A stretch of 64,000 bases of DNA. Origin: Ruminococcus sp. (GTDB lineage Bacteria; Bacillota; Clostridia; Oscillospirales; Ruminococcaceae). This document shows positions 34,491 to 43,492 of this stretch, piece by piece. The translations under genes and the position numbers were made by a program. The notes beneath the pieces were generated by a model, which was not told the origin of the DNA, did not search any database, and saw only the letters and a program-made list of their open reading frames with translations. The DNA lies in the NCBI GenBank assembly GCA_017543595.1, contig JAFYFU010000049.1, positions 1 through 64,000 on the forward strand, given 5' to 3'. The number at the start of each line of letters is the position of its first letter. The first letter of the stretch is position 1.

Positions 34491-35021
34491 TTACTTTATG
34501 ACGATGCTTCCGCCCGCCCAGTTTGAACTTATCTTACCGTAAAGCCTCGTCATAAACTTGGTCTTTGAGGTTTTGAAGAAAGTCCACACAAGGAATGAAA
34601 CAAGTACAGTCATGCATACAGCCACAACGATACCTACAACCATTTTTTCTTTAAGCACAATAAGGCATACTGCCCATATAATTGCAACAGCGACAAGAAT
34701 TATAGGCAGACAGAAATTGGTAAACGACCTGTTCTTCACTTTGATATACTGCTGTACATCTTTAAGGGAAAGGTTCTCAGAGTAACGGGCGATAAAAGAA
34801 TCCGGTCTTGCCCAGTTACAGAACTGTTTTATGCTTTCAAACTTCATCGAATAATCCTGTCCCGTTGAAGTAACACGATAATTAACATTAATGCCGCCGC
34901 TGTTTTGTTCTGTTCCCATAATGTGAACAACCGTACCTGCTTCGGCTTGTCTCGGAACTGTTTTTGTTACCAGAAATTTCCTGTCAACAGCGTCCTGAAT
35001 ATCGTTAAGTAAATATGTCAT
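34491..35021 (-). CDS. Two-helix membrane protein of unknown function
   Basis: A 176-residue protein. The N-terminal ~95 residues are soluble and mixed alpha/beta, followed by two transmembrane helices (about 103-122 and 127-147) and a short basic tail. I recognise no family. It has its own promoter (35123-35151) and terminator. It is convergent with the kinase operon, so a functional link rests on proximity only. Confidence 0.65.
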   Translation of the reverse strand: MTYLLNDIQDAVDRKFLVTKTVPRQAEAGTVVHIMGTEQNSGGINVNYRVTSTGQDYSMKFESIKQFCNWARPDSFIARYSENLSLKDVQQYIKVKNRSFTNFCLPIILVAVAIIWAVCLIVLKEKMVVGIVVAVCMTVLVSFLVWTFFKTSKTKFMTRLYGKISSNWAGGSIVIK

Positions 35022-35122
35022 AAAAAAACTCCTTCACTATTTTTTATGATTTCACACCATGAATTTTGTAAGTACAACCCGTATCAGAAATTACAACAAG
35101 TAAAATCCTATCATTACTTGTA

Positions 35123-35151
35123 ATTATAACATACTTTTTCACAAATATCAA
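35123..35151 (-). promoter_or_regulatory. Promoter of the two-helix membrane protein gene
   Basis: Minus strand TTGATA (35146-35151), 17-bp spacer, TATAAT (35123-35128). Confidence 0.75.
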
Positions 35152-35380
35152 GTGCTTTTACAAAAATTTAAAACTTAAAAAGGCTTATATGCGTAGAATT
35201 TTATTATATAATTGTGAAACAATTTATTAATCTTGCATAAAAACTACGATTTTAAGGCAAAATCAGGAAATAATCAGTAAAGTATTAAAACATTTTAACA
35301 AAAAATTTAAATGCGGTTTAAAGCTGCGAAACATTTGTATTATTAAAAAATTTAAATTGGCAAAAACAGCAAAAGTCATA

Positions 35381-35409
35381 TTGCATTTTATTTCTTTATG
35401 TGTTACAAT
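35381..35409 (+). promoter_or_regulatory. Promoter of the ThrE-like gene
   Basis: TTGCAT (35381-35386), 17-bp spacer, TACAAT (35404-35409), 34 bases before the start codon. Confidence 0.7.
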
Positions 35410-35442
35410 TGAATACGGACAAAATTATAAAAGGAGAAAAAT

Positions 35443-36765
35443 ATGAGTGATTTCAGAAAACAACATATGGCTATCCAATGGAATGACATTGTAGGCAGCG
35501 ACTCTTATGAACCTGCAATAAATGCCTCTTTGCAGGAAAAAGCCTCCCTTGTCGGGCGTGTCGGGCTTATGATGCTTTCCGTTGGGACAGGCGCATGGAG
35601 AGTCCGTGCATCTATGAATAAAATTGCACGTTCGCTTAATATCGTCTGTAATGCCGATATCGGTCTGCTGTCGATTGAGTATACCTGCACTGAAAACGGT
35701 CAGACCTATACAAATGCCCTTTCACTGAGTACAACGGGAATAAATACGGACAAACTCAATGAACTTGAACACTTTGCGGACGGTTTTCACGACAGGGTTT
35801 CAAAATATTCAATAACGCAGTTTCACAGGATTCTTGACAAATTTGACGAAATGCCCCATAATTACAAGGCTTACAACCTTGCACTTGCGTCAGCACTTGC
35901 CTGCTGCGGATTTACGTTTCTGCTCGGCGGAGGAGCTGTTGAAATGATACTTGCATTTTTCGGTGCAGGTGTCGGGCAGTTCGTAAGAAAAAAATTCATA
36001 GAACGAAAAATAACCCTCCTTGCAAACGTCACCGCAGGAGTTGCGGCTGCCTGCTGTACATATGCACTTCTTTTCAAACTTGCCGTTATGCTGTTCGGAA
36101 TAGCCGAATCTCATCAGGCAGGATATATCTGCTCAATGCTTTTTGTGATTCCGGGATTTCCGCTTGTCACGGGAGTTATTGACATATCAAAGCTTGATAT
36201 GCGTTCGGGTCTTGAAAGATTGGCATACGCTGTACTTATAATAGTAATGGCAACTCTTACGGGCTGGACTACATCTATGATACTTGATTTTCACCCGCAG
36301 GATTTTGAAGAATTACAGCTTGACCCGTTGGTTAAATGCATAATCAGAATCATAACAAGTTTCTGCGGAGTTTACGGATTTTCTTTTCTGTACAACAGCA
36401 AAAGAAAAATGGCTGTCACGGCAGGACTTATCGGAATGACGGCAAATACTCTCAGGCTTGAACTTATTGACTTTACGGGTATGCCCCCCGCAACGGCGGC
36501 ATTTATCGGTGCTTTGACGGCAGGACTTCTTGCCTCGGCGATAAAAAAATACATAGGCTATCCGAGAATATCAATAACAGTCCCCTCGATAGTTATAATG
36601 GTTCCGGGAATGTTCATGTACAAAGCCGTATATTATATGGGGCTTAATGACATTGATTCATTTGAAATGTGGTTCACAAAGGCAATACTTATAACAATTT
36701 CAATTCCGCTTGGACTTATATTCGCAAGAATACTCACTGACAAAAATTTCCGAAAATCAAGCTGA
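35443..36765 (+). CDS. Threonine/serine exporter family protein (ThrE-like)
   Basis: A 440-residue membrane protein. It combines the N-terminal ThrE domain (DUF1212 type, about 40-280, cytoplasmic start then five helices) with the C-terminal DUF3815-type domain (about 290-435, five helices); the two are separate genes in many Firmicutes. The family exports threonine and serine in Corynebacterium, but the substrate here is untested. It is followed 11 bases later by cls, probably on the same transcript. Confidence 0.82.
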   Translation: MSDFRKQHMAIQWNDIVGSDSYEPAINASLQEKASLVGRVGLMMLSVGTGAWRVRASMNKIARSLNIVCNADIGLLSIEYTCTENGQTYTNALSLSTTGINTDKLNELEHFADGFHDRVSKYSITQFHRILDKFDEMPHNYKAYNLALASALACCGFTFLLGGGAVEMILAFFGAGVGQFVRKKFIERKITLLANVTAGVAAACCTYALLFKLAVMLFGIAESHQAGYICSMLFVIPGFPLVTGVIDISKLDMRSGLERLAYAVLIIVMATLTGWTTSMILDFHPQDFEELQLDPLVKCIIRIITSFCGVYGFSFLYNSKRKMAVTAGLIGMTANTLRLELIDFTGMPPATAAFIGALTAGLLASAIKKYIGYPRISITVPSIVIMVPGMFMYKAVYYMGLNDIDSFEMWFTKAILITISIPLGLIFARILTDKNFRKSS

Positions 36766-36776
36766 CGGAGGTAACT

Positions 36777-38345
36777 ATGGAAGATAATGACATAATAAAA
36801 CTTATTCCCAAAAAACCGAGAGGTATTCTGCGGATTGTATTCAGCCGTTTTTTCATTGTGTTCATACTGCTTGTTGTACAGCTTGTGCTTTTTACAACGC
36901 TTATGGTACGGCTTATGGATTATATCCCGTATTTCACGGTTTTTCAGATTGCCTTTGAAGTCGGAATTGTAATATATCTTTTCAATTGCAGTATGGATTC
37001 TTCGGCAAAACTCACATGGCTTATAGTTATAACAATATTTCCCGTTCCGGGGACTTTTATGCTTTGGTTTACAAAAGTCGATATAGGTCACAGTTTCATA
37101 AGACAGAGATACATACAGTTCATGAAAGAAATCCATGACAAAATCCCGCAGGACGAGGAAGTTATTAAAAATCCCGAACTTGTATCTTCGGGTACGGACG
37201 ACCTTTGCAGATATCTTAACATAACAGGCTGTTATCCGCTGCACGGAAATACTTCAACGGAATATTTCCCTTGCGGAGAGGAAAAATATGCCGTACTGCT
37301 TAAAGAACTGGAAAAAGCCAAAAAATTTATCTTTATGGAATATTTCATAATTGATGAGGGCGAAATGTGGGGTAATATCCTTAAAATATTAAAGCAAAAA
37401 GCCGAACAGGGCGTTGAGATACGTGTCATGTATGACGGTATGTGCGAAATGTCAAGCCTTTCTTACAACTATTCAAAAAAAGTCCGGAAACTCGGCATAA
37501 AATGCAAGGCTTTCTCGCCTATAAGACCCCTGATTTCCACATACTACAATTACAGGGACCACAGAAAAATCCTCGTTATAGACGGAAAGACAGCCTTTAC
37601 GGGCGGTGTTAATCTCGCTGACGAATACATCAACAAAAGAGAACGTTTCGGATACTGGAAAGACGCTGCCATTATGATTAAAGGCGATGCCGTCAACAGC
37701 TTTACGCTGATGTTCCTGCAAATGTGGAATATTTCCGAAACAAATCCACAATGGGAGGAATGGCTTGTCCCGAAATGTGAAAAAATCCCCGATGCAAAGG
37801 GCTATGTAATGCCTTACGGCGACTGTCCCCTTGACGGCGAAAAAGTCGGCGAAAATGTCTATATTGACATTCTCTACCGTGCAAAGGATTACGTTCATAT
37901 AATGACACCTTATCTTATACTTGACGGAGAAGTCGAAACTGCCCTTGAATTTGCCGCAAAAAGAGGAATTGACGTTAAAATAATTCTCCCGGGTATTCCC
38001 GACAAAAAAGCCGCTTACGCTCTCGCAAAAACACATTACAGGTCACTTTTAAGGGCAGGCGTTCAGATATATGAATATACTCCCGGATTTGTACATTCAA
38101 AAGTTTTTGTAAGCGATGACATAAAAGCCGTTGTCGGTTCGATAAATCTTGATTACAGAAGTCTTTATCACCACTTTGAATGTGCGGCTTATATGTACGA
38201 TACTCAGTGTATTCCCTCAATAGAGAAAGATTTCGGCGAAACTCTTGAAAAATGCCGTAAAATAGACGAAAATGCAATAAAAAACGAAAAGTTGTTTTAT
38301 AAGGTTGTCGGAGGGATTCTCAAACCCTTCGCACCGCTTATGTAA
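36777..38345 (+). CDS. cls: Cardiolipin synthase
   Basis: Membrane phospholipase D-family enzyme of 522 residues that joins phosphatidylglycerol molecules into cardiolipin. Two N-terminal transmembrane helices (about 20-80) are followed by two HKD motifs: HRKILVIDGKTAFTGGVN (about 262) and HSKVFVSDDIKAVVGSIN (about 442). Both His-Lys-Asp sets are complete, so it should be active. The Shine-Dalgarno is GGAGG. An SGNH hydrolase gene starts 14 bases downstream. Confidence 0.94.
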   Translation: MEDNDIIKLIPKKPRGILRIVFSRFFIVFILLVVQLVLFTTLMVRLMDYIPYFTVFQIAFEVGIVIYLFNCSMDSSAKLTWLIVITIFPVPGTFMLWFTKVDIGHSFIRQRYIQFMKEIHDKIPQDEEVIKNPELVSSGTDDLCRYLNITGCYPLHGNTSTEYFPCGEEKYAVLLKELEKAKKFIFMEYFIIDEGEMWGNILKILKQKAEQGVEIRVMYDGMCEMSSLSYNYSKKVRKLGIKCKAFSPIRPLISTYYNYRDHRKILVIDGKTAFTGGVNLADEYINKRERFGYWKDAAIMIKGDAVNSFTLMFLQMWNISETNPQWEEWLVPKCEKIPDAKGYVMPYGDCPLDGEKVGENVYIDILYRAKDYVHIMTPYLILDGEVETALEFAAKRGIDVKIILPGIPDKKAAYALAKTHYRSLLRAGVQIYEYTPGFVHSKVFVSDDIKAVVGSINLDYRSLYHHFECAAYMYDTQCIPSIEKDFGETLEKCRKIDENAIKNEKLFYKVVGGILKPFAPLM

Positions 38346-38359
38346 TTGGAGGTAAACAA

Positions 38360-39466
38360 ATGAAAAGCAAAATAAATCCCTTTATGTGTCTGGTGATAAT
38401 GATTCTTTTAGCAATTGTTATTGTCCCCGCACTGATATTCACAAACAGCAACAAATCCGCTGAAAACGCTGAAACACCTGCTCCCGAAAGCAAAGTTCAG
38501 GCTGCTTCTTCCGAGCCTGCCGAAACTCCGCAGGAAACTCAGGCGGAAAATACTACCGAAACTCAGCCCCTTACAGAAGAATCCACGGAAACTACCTCAA
38601 CCGAAACAGAAGCAGATGTTAAAAGAATTACTTCTTCTTTCAAACCCGAATACCTTGAAAAATATTCCCCCAATGCGGAATTTTACAACGAGAGAATTTC
38701 TGTTATAGGAGATTCAATTGCATACGGTTTCAGCGCATACGGCTATATATCGGATTACAATAATTTCGCTATGGAAAGTGTTTCCATATGGAATTTCGAT
38801 AATTTCACAATCGACAAGGGTGCAGGCGAAATGAGCCTCACTGATGCGGCTGTCTATGTCAACCCCTCACTTATATATATGTCCCTCGGAATGAACGATA
38901 TAAGCGGCGGAGATACTGAAACTTTCACAAAGGCTTACAGACAGAGAGTTGAACAGCTTTTAAAGGGTATTCCCAATGTTACAATAGTTGTCGCAGGAAT
39001 AACTCCCGTTACCGCTGAATGTGACTATATAGACAATTCCGCAATAAGAAATTACAATCAGGCACTCTATGAAATGGTTGAAAATATTAACTCTCCGCAG
39101 GTTTATTTCTTTGACGCATATTATGCCCTTGCCGAACCCGACACATTAAATCTCCCCTCTGAAATTTCAGGTGACGGAATACATATTGACTACGATTCAT
39201 ATAACACAATCCTCAATGCGCTTTATAATTTCCTTGATGACACTTCCGCTATGGAACAAATAAAAAAATGCGAATCATCAGGAAAAAAAGTTCAGTATAC
39301 AGCAGGCACAAATGAAAACAAGCATGAAAACGATGAAGATACAAACGACAGTGAAGATACCGAAATATATGACGAATATTACGATGACGGCGGATATTAT
39401 GACGATTATTACGGATATGATTACGGTTATGACGATTACGGCTACGACTACGGATATTATTATTAA
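38360..39466 (+). CDS. Membrane-anchored SGNH/GDSL hydrolase with Asp/Tyr/Gly-rich tail
   Basis: A 368-residue protein anchored by an N-terminal helix (about 8-28), then a Glu/Thr/Pro-rich spacer (30-90) and an SGNH hydrolase domain (about 105-300). Catalytic motifs GDSIAYG (Ser about 118), SLGMNDISGG and GDGIHIDY (Asp-His) are present. It likely deacylates a surface glycan or ester, though the substrate is unknown. The last ~60 residues are highly acidic and end in repeated DYGY units, with about 20 Tyr. This tail is unusual and could bind cations or self-associate. It lies downstream of cls. Confidence 0.8.
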   Translation: MKSKINPFMCLVIMILLAIVIVPALIFTNSNKSAENAETPAPESKVQAASSEPAETPQETQAENTTETQPLTEESTETTSTETEADVKRITSSFKPEYLEKYSPNAEFYNERISVIGDSIAYGFSAYGYISDYNNFAMESVSIWNFDNFTIDKGAGEMSLTDAAVYVNPSLIYMSLGMNDISGGDTETFTKAYRQRVEQLLKGIPNVTIVVAGITPVTAECDYIDNSAIRNYNQALYEMVENINSPQVYFFDAYYALAEPDTLNLPSEISGDGIHIDYDSYNTILNALYNFLDDTSAMEQIKKCESSGKKVQYTAGTNENKHENDEDTNDSEDTEIYDEYYDDGGYYDDYYGYDYGYDDYGYDYGYYY

Positions 39467-39480
39467 TCGGAGTGAATAAT

Positions 39481-39918
39481 ATGAGTAAAATTTGCGGTGC
39501 GGACTGCGGAAAATGCAGTCTTAAAGAGGAATGTCTCGGCTGTGAATCAACCTGCGGAAAGCCTTTCGGCGGAACTTGTACAGCCTATGAATATATCAAA
39601 ATCGGCGGCATTGAAAAATATCTCGAATTTAAACAGATTCTGCTTGATGAAATAAATTCCCTTCTTAAAGAAAACGATTTGCCGCAGGCTGAAAAACTCT
39701 GCGAAATCTGCGGTTCGTTCGTAAATCTTGAATATCCGATTCCGAACGGAAAGAAAATAAAATTTCTTGACGATAAAAAAATTTACCTCGGAACACAGAT
39801 AGAATTTGAGGATTTGGGTATATGTTACGGCGTTGTCACAGATATGACATTTATTCTTGTGTGCAGTTACAGCGTTGACGGTTCAGAACCCGAACTTATT
39901 CTTTACAAGAAAAGATAA
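39481..39918 (+). CDS. DUF3795-like Cys-rich protein
   Basis: A 145-residue protein whose first 45 residues hold nine Cys (CGADCGKCSLKEECLGCES ...), as in DUF3795 proteins thought to bind a metal or cluster, with two more Cys in LCEICG near residue 80. No function is assigned to the family. ATG at 39481 is chosen because GGAGTG lies eight bases upstream; the in-frame GTG at 39472 abuts that site. A bidirectional terminator follows. Confidence 0.75.
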   Translation: MSKICGADCGKCSLKEECLGCESTCGKPFGGTCTAYEYIKIGGIEKYLEFKQILLDEINSLLKENDLPQAEKLCEICGSFVNLEYPIPNGKKIKFLDDKKIYLGTQIEFEDLGICYGVVTDMTFILVCSYSVDGSEPELILYKKR

Positions 39919-39922
39919 AAAT

Positions 39923-39952
39923 AATCCCCTGTACTGCACAGGGGATTTTATT
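39923..39952 (+). terminator. Bidirectional terminator
   Basis: AATCCCCTGT (39923-39932), loop ACTGC, ACAGGGGATT (39938-39947), T-rich on the right and, on the other strand, T-rich on the left. It serves the DUF3795 and EamA genes. Confidence 0.88.
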
Positions 39953-40889
39953 ATGCCGTTTTTTCGGTGTGTTTTCTGTTTACTGTTATTATGCCGAGTA
40001 CGACAAGCATAAGGGAAACTGTTACTTTCCATGACTCCGCAACTGCTTCCTCCGATAAAAATACAGCCGAGAGTATTACCCCGAAAACAGGATTCATAAA
40101 GCCGAAAACAGATATTCTCGACACGGGATTGTATTTCAGTAGTATTCCCCACAGCGAAAACGCCGCCGCAGATATAAATGCAAGGTACAAAAGCATTATC
40201 AGCCCTTTGGAATTTATATTATTTAATCTGCCCCCGAAAACAAGCCCCGTCATTATCATGACGAATCCGCCGAATATAAACTGATATCCGCTTAAAGTCA
40301 CGGGATTTTCCTCTGCGGAAAATTTTTTCGTGAAAGATGAGGAAAAAGCCTTTGAAACCGCTGCAATTAAAATAAGTCCCTCTCCACGGAAACTTAAACT
40401 CATATCCGCATTTTCCGTGATGTTTATAAGTACAACTCCCGAAAATCCCAGCAGACAGCCGAGAACTTTTCTAACGCTGAGTTTTTCCTGACGGAATACA
40501 AATACCGCAGCAAGTATCGACAGAAAAATATTTGAGGAATTTATTATACTGCTTTTCATTCCCGTGGTATTTGCAAGACCCATATAAAAAAATGTATACT
40601 GCAAAACCGTCTGAAAAAGTGAAAGTATAAAAATTTTCGGTACGCTTTCTTTTTTGGGTATGAGGATTTTTTTGTTTCCTACACTTCCCATAAGCACCGC
40701 AAGTATTCCTGCGAGAAAGAATCTTGTTCCTCCGAAAAGTATCTGCGAGAAACTCTCCCCTGACGGGATTTCAAAAAGCTTATAGCCGATTTTTATACAC
40801 GGAAAGGCACTGCCCCACAGCAGACAGCAGAACATTGTCATTGCAATAACAATGGGGGTGCTTGTCATTCTTTTTTCTTTTTCATTCAT
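39951..40889 (-). CDS. EamA/DMT-family transporter
   Basis: A 312-residue membrane protein with ten predicted helices arranged as two EamA repeats (about 10-145 and 155-300). The family exports metabolites such as amino acids or nucleosides; the substrate is unknown. The ATG at 40889 overlaps the end of the alarmone hydrolase gene by eight bases (ATGAATGA), so translation is coupled. An in-frame TTG slightly upstream is an alternative start. It is the last gene of a three-gene operon. Confidence 0.82.
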   Translation of the reverse strand: MNEKEKRMTSTPIVIAMTMFCCLLWGSAFPCIKIGYKLFEIPSGESFSQILFGGTRFFLAGILAVLMGSVGNKKILIPKKESVPKIFILSLFQTVLQYTFFYMGLANTTGMKSSIINSSNIFLSILAAVFVFRQEKLSVRKVLGCLLGFSGVVLINITENADMSLSFRGEGLILIAAVSKAFSSSFTKKFSAEENPVTLSGYQFIFGGFVMIMTGLVFGGRLNNINSKGLIMLLYLAFISAAAFSLWGILLKYNPVSRISVFGFMNPVFGVILSAVFLSEEAVAESWKVTVSLMLVVLGIITVNRKHTEKTA

Positions 40890-41322
40890 TGAGAATTTCA
40901 ATCGCTTTCAGATATTTTTCTCTGCGTTTCAGGTCTTTTTCTGTCGGAGTAATTCCCGATGCGGTCATGCGGTCTAAATTTGAATTGTGTTTCAAATCCG
41001 CAAGCTTTACTTTTTTTGCTATGGGATTCTTTTTTATTTCCCTGACATAATCAAAATAGTCAATATTTTTGTCATGCGTGAGAAGTCTCAATGCATTTAT
41101 AATTTCTTCGGGGAAATCCTCCGCAAGCTTTTCAAGGCTTATATCTGTATCTTCCGCAACATCATGCAGAAGTGCCGCACATATTTCGGTTTCGGTATCC
41201 ATTTGTTCTGCGAGGTGAAACGGGTGGAATACATAGGGAACGCCCGTCTTGTCTTTCTGTCCCGAATGTGCGCTGTATGCAATATGCAAAGCTTTTACTG
41301 TAAGTTCTGTGTATATCATCAT
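40882..41322 (-). CDS. Small alarmone hydrolase-like HD protein (RelA/SpoT hydrolase type)
   Basis: A 146-residue single-domain protein resembling the (p)ppGpp hydrolase half of RelA/SpoT, as in small alarmone hydrolases and Mesh1. Metal and catalytic residues are visible: His33 (VFHPFH), His53-Asp54, Glu57-Asp58 (LLHDVAEDT) and the late Asp of KLADLKHN. No synthetase or TGS/ACT domain follows. Its start overlaps the stop of the amino acid-binding lipoprotein gene (ATGATG), and its stop overlaps the EamA start, giving a tight operon. Confidence 0.85.
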   Translation of the reverse strand: MMIYTELTVKALHIAYSAHSGQKDKTGVPYVFHPFHLAEQMDTETEICAALLHDVAEDTDISLEKLAEDFPEEIINALRLLTHDKNIDYFDYVREIKKNPIAKKVKLADLKHNSNLDRMTASGITPTEKDLKRREKYLKAIEILNE

Positions 41323-42116
41323 TTCTGTACTATAATTACCTGCGTTGTGGTTGCGTAACTCTGTGTGAATGAAACGTTCTTTTCTCTTTCGGGAGTAACT
41401 GAGATGCCCGCAACACCGACATCAAATTCCCCTGAATTTATTGAAGGAATTATGGCATCAAATTCCATGCTTTCAATTTCAAGCGTCATGCCGAGTTCAT
41501 CGCATATGGCATTCATCATATCAACGTCAATGCCGACTATATCCGTGCCGACAAAGCTTTCATAGGGCGGAAATTCCGCATTTGTGGCAACTCTGATTAC
41601 ACCCTCCCTTTCAATTTCGGCATTGGGAACATACGAAACCTCATCGGCATTTTCGCCTATCCAGTGAGATTTTATCTCGTCAAGCTTTCCGTCTTCTTTG
41701 AGTTTTGTTATTGCGGCATCGACTTTTCTTCCTATCTTGTCATCATCTTTCGGATATGCGATGGAATATTCCTCAACGGCAAAAGGTTCGTCAAGTATTG
41801 TAAGGGAATCATCACCCTCAACAAATATGTTTGCCGTTTCCGCATCTATGAGAACAGCGTCTATTTTTCCGAGTTTAAGAGCCCTTACAGCCTCACTTCC
41901 CTTGTTGAAAGGTTCGACTTTTGCGCCCTCAATGTCCTGAGCAAAAATAAAGCCCGTAGTACCAAGCTGTGTTCCGATTTTTCTGCCTGCAAGGTCATCT
42001 GCGCTTTTTATTTTTTCTTTCGGGACAGCTTCTTCTGCCTGCTCAGTTTCTCCGCAGCCTGAAACACAAAGCGCAAGCATAAGTGCAGATATAATAATCC
42101 CTAAATTTCTTTTCAT
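41319..42116 (-). CDS. Amino acid-type solute-binding lipoprotein (SBP_bac_3)
   Basis: A 265-residue lipoprotein with signal peptide and lipobox VSGC (Cys21) and a family 3 binding fold (DLAGRKIGTQLGTTG, RVATNAEFPPYE, FDVGVAGISVTPERE). It resembles polar amino acid ABC receptors, but no permease or ATPase is encoded nearby. The ATG at 42116 has GGAG seven bases upstream; further in-frame codons lack one. It is first in an operon with a small alarmone hydrolase and an EamA transporter. Confidence 0.88.
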   Translation of the reverse strand: MKRNLGIIISALMLALCVSGCGETEQAEEAVPKEKIKSADDLAGRKIGTQLGTTGFIFAQDIEGAKVEPFNKGSEAVRALKLGKIDAVLIDAETANIFVEGDDSLTILDEPFAVEEYSIAYPKDDDKIGRKVDAAITKLKEDGKLDEIKSHWIGENADEVSYVPNAEIEREGVIRVATNAEFPPYESFVGTDIVGIDVDMMNAICDELGMTLEIESMEFDAIIPSINSGEFDVGVAGISVTPEREKNVSFTQSYATTTQVIIVQK

Positions 42117-42167
42117 AAACAAGCTCCTTTTCATAGAATAAAATTTCAGAAATTTTGCTATGTGATT

Positions 42168-42196
42168 ATTATAACTCATTTTTTTCAGAATTGCAA
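42168..42196 (-). promoter_or_regulatory. Promoter of the SBP/alarmone hydrolase/EamA operon
   Basis: Minus strand TTGCAA (42191-42196), 17-bp spacer, TATAAT (42168-42173). Confidence 0.75.
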
Positions 42197-42302
42197 CAAT
42201 ATGTTAATTTTTTATGATATATGACAAATTATAACAATGTTAAATGTATATTTTGCATATTTATGCTTTAATGTTTTTAAGCTTTAAATTATTAAAATTC
42301 TA

Positions 42303-42331
42303 TTGACATTTATCTCGTGATATGATAAAAT
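42303..42331 (+). promoter_or_regulatory. Promoter of aroC
   Basis: TTGACA (42303-42308), 17-bp spacer, TAAAAT (42326-42331). Confidence 0.78.
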
Positions 42332-42364
42332 ATTATTCGTATTACAAGCAAAGGAGATGATATT

Positions 42365-43456
42365 TTGAAAAATACTTTCGGTTCAAGCGTTGCGCTTACA
42401 ATATTCGGGGAAAGCCACGGACAGGCAATAGGTGCTGTCCTTGACGGTCTTGCTTCGGGCATACCCGTTGACGAAAATTTCATTGAAAAACAGATGAATC
42501 TGCGCCGTGCTGTCGGAAAACTTTCAACAGCCCGTCAGGAAGCCGATAAAGTTAAAATTTTAAGCGGTGTTTTCAACGGAAAAACTACGGGAACTCCCAT
42601 TACTTTCATTATAGAAAATCAGGACACAAAAAGCAGGGATTACGGCGAACTCGCATATAAAGCCCGTCCTGCCCATGCGGATTTTACCGCTCAGATGAAA
42701 TACCACGGCTTTCAGGATTTCAGGGGCGGCGGACATTTTTCAGGGCGCATAACGGCGGGAATCGTTGCCGCCGGTGCGGTTGCAATAAGTGCGCTCGCAA
42801 AAAAAGGCATTAAAATCGGTACGCATATCCTCTCATGCGGAGGAGTTTACGACAGGAATTTCAACGACATTGAAAAAGATATTGATATCCTGAATAATCT
42901 CGAATTTGCCGTACTTGACAATCAAAAAGCCGAGGAAATGAAATCGGCTGTTTCTGCGGCAAAAGAGGACAGCGACAGCGTGGGCGGCAGACTTGAAACG
43001 GCTGTTGTCGGATTCCCTGCAGGCGTGGGTGAACCGTGGTTCGATACCCTTGAAAGCGTTTTGTCTCACGCACTGTTCAGTATTCCTGCGGTAAAAGGCG
43101 TGGAATTTGGAAACGGTTTCGCCTGTGCGGATATAAAAGGCAGCGAAAACAATGACGCTTATTTCTCCGAAAACGGAAAAGTTTTCACAAAGACAAACAA
43201 TTCGGGCGGCATAATCGGCGGAATTTCAAACGGTATGCCTTTGATTTTCAGATGTGCCATAAAGCCCACCCCTTCAATTTACAAGCAGCAACAGACAATT
43301 AACTTAAACACCTTTGAAGAAACATCTTTGCAGATTCAGGGCAGACATGACCCCGCTATTGTACACCGTGCAAGAGTAGTCGCAGACAGTATGACCGCAC
43401 TTGTTCTCTGTGACCAGTTGGCACTCAGATACGGTACGGACTGGCTTGCGGAATAA
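42365..43456 (+). CDS. aroC: Chorismate synthase
   Basis: Converts 5-enolpyruvylshikimate 3-phosphate to chorismate using reduced FMN. The 363-residue protein has the family signatures GESHGQAIG near the N-terminus, FRGGGHFSGR in the middle and GRHDPAIVHRA near the C-terminus. The start is TTG with AAAGGAG eight bases upstream. The DAHP synthase gene begins 36 bases downstream, so the first and last shikimate-pathway steps share a transcript ended by a strong hairpin. Confidence 0.97.
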   Translation: MKNTFGSSVALTIFGESHGQAIGAVLDGLASGIPVDENFIEKQMNLRRAVGKLSTARQEADKVKILSGVFNGKTTGTPITFIIENQDTKSRDYGELAYKARPAHADFTAQMKYHGFQDFRGGGHFSGRITAGIVAAGAVAISALAKKGIKIGTHILSCGGVYDRNFNDIEKDIDILNNLEFAVLDNQKAEEMKSAVSAAKEDSDSVGGRLETAVVGFPAGVGEPWFDTLESVLSHALFSIPAVKGVEFGNGFACADIKGSENNDAYFSENGKVFTKTNNSGGIIGGISNGMPLIFRCAIKPTPSIYKQQQTINLNTFEETSLQIQGRHDPAIVHRARVVADSMTALVLCDQLALRYGTDWLAE

Positions 43457-43492
43457 TTTAAATAATATTTCTTTTAAAAGGAGCTTTTTATT

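Larger units (their letters stand above)
35022..35442. other. AT-rich intergenic region with divergent promoters
   Basis: 421 bases between divergent genes. It contains the promoters at 35123-35151 (minus) and 35381-35409 (plus). I found no riboswitch, T-box or other gene in the rest. Confidence 0.6.
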
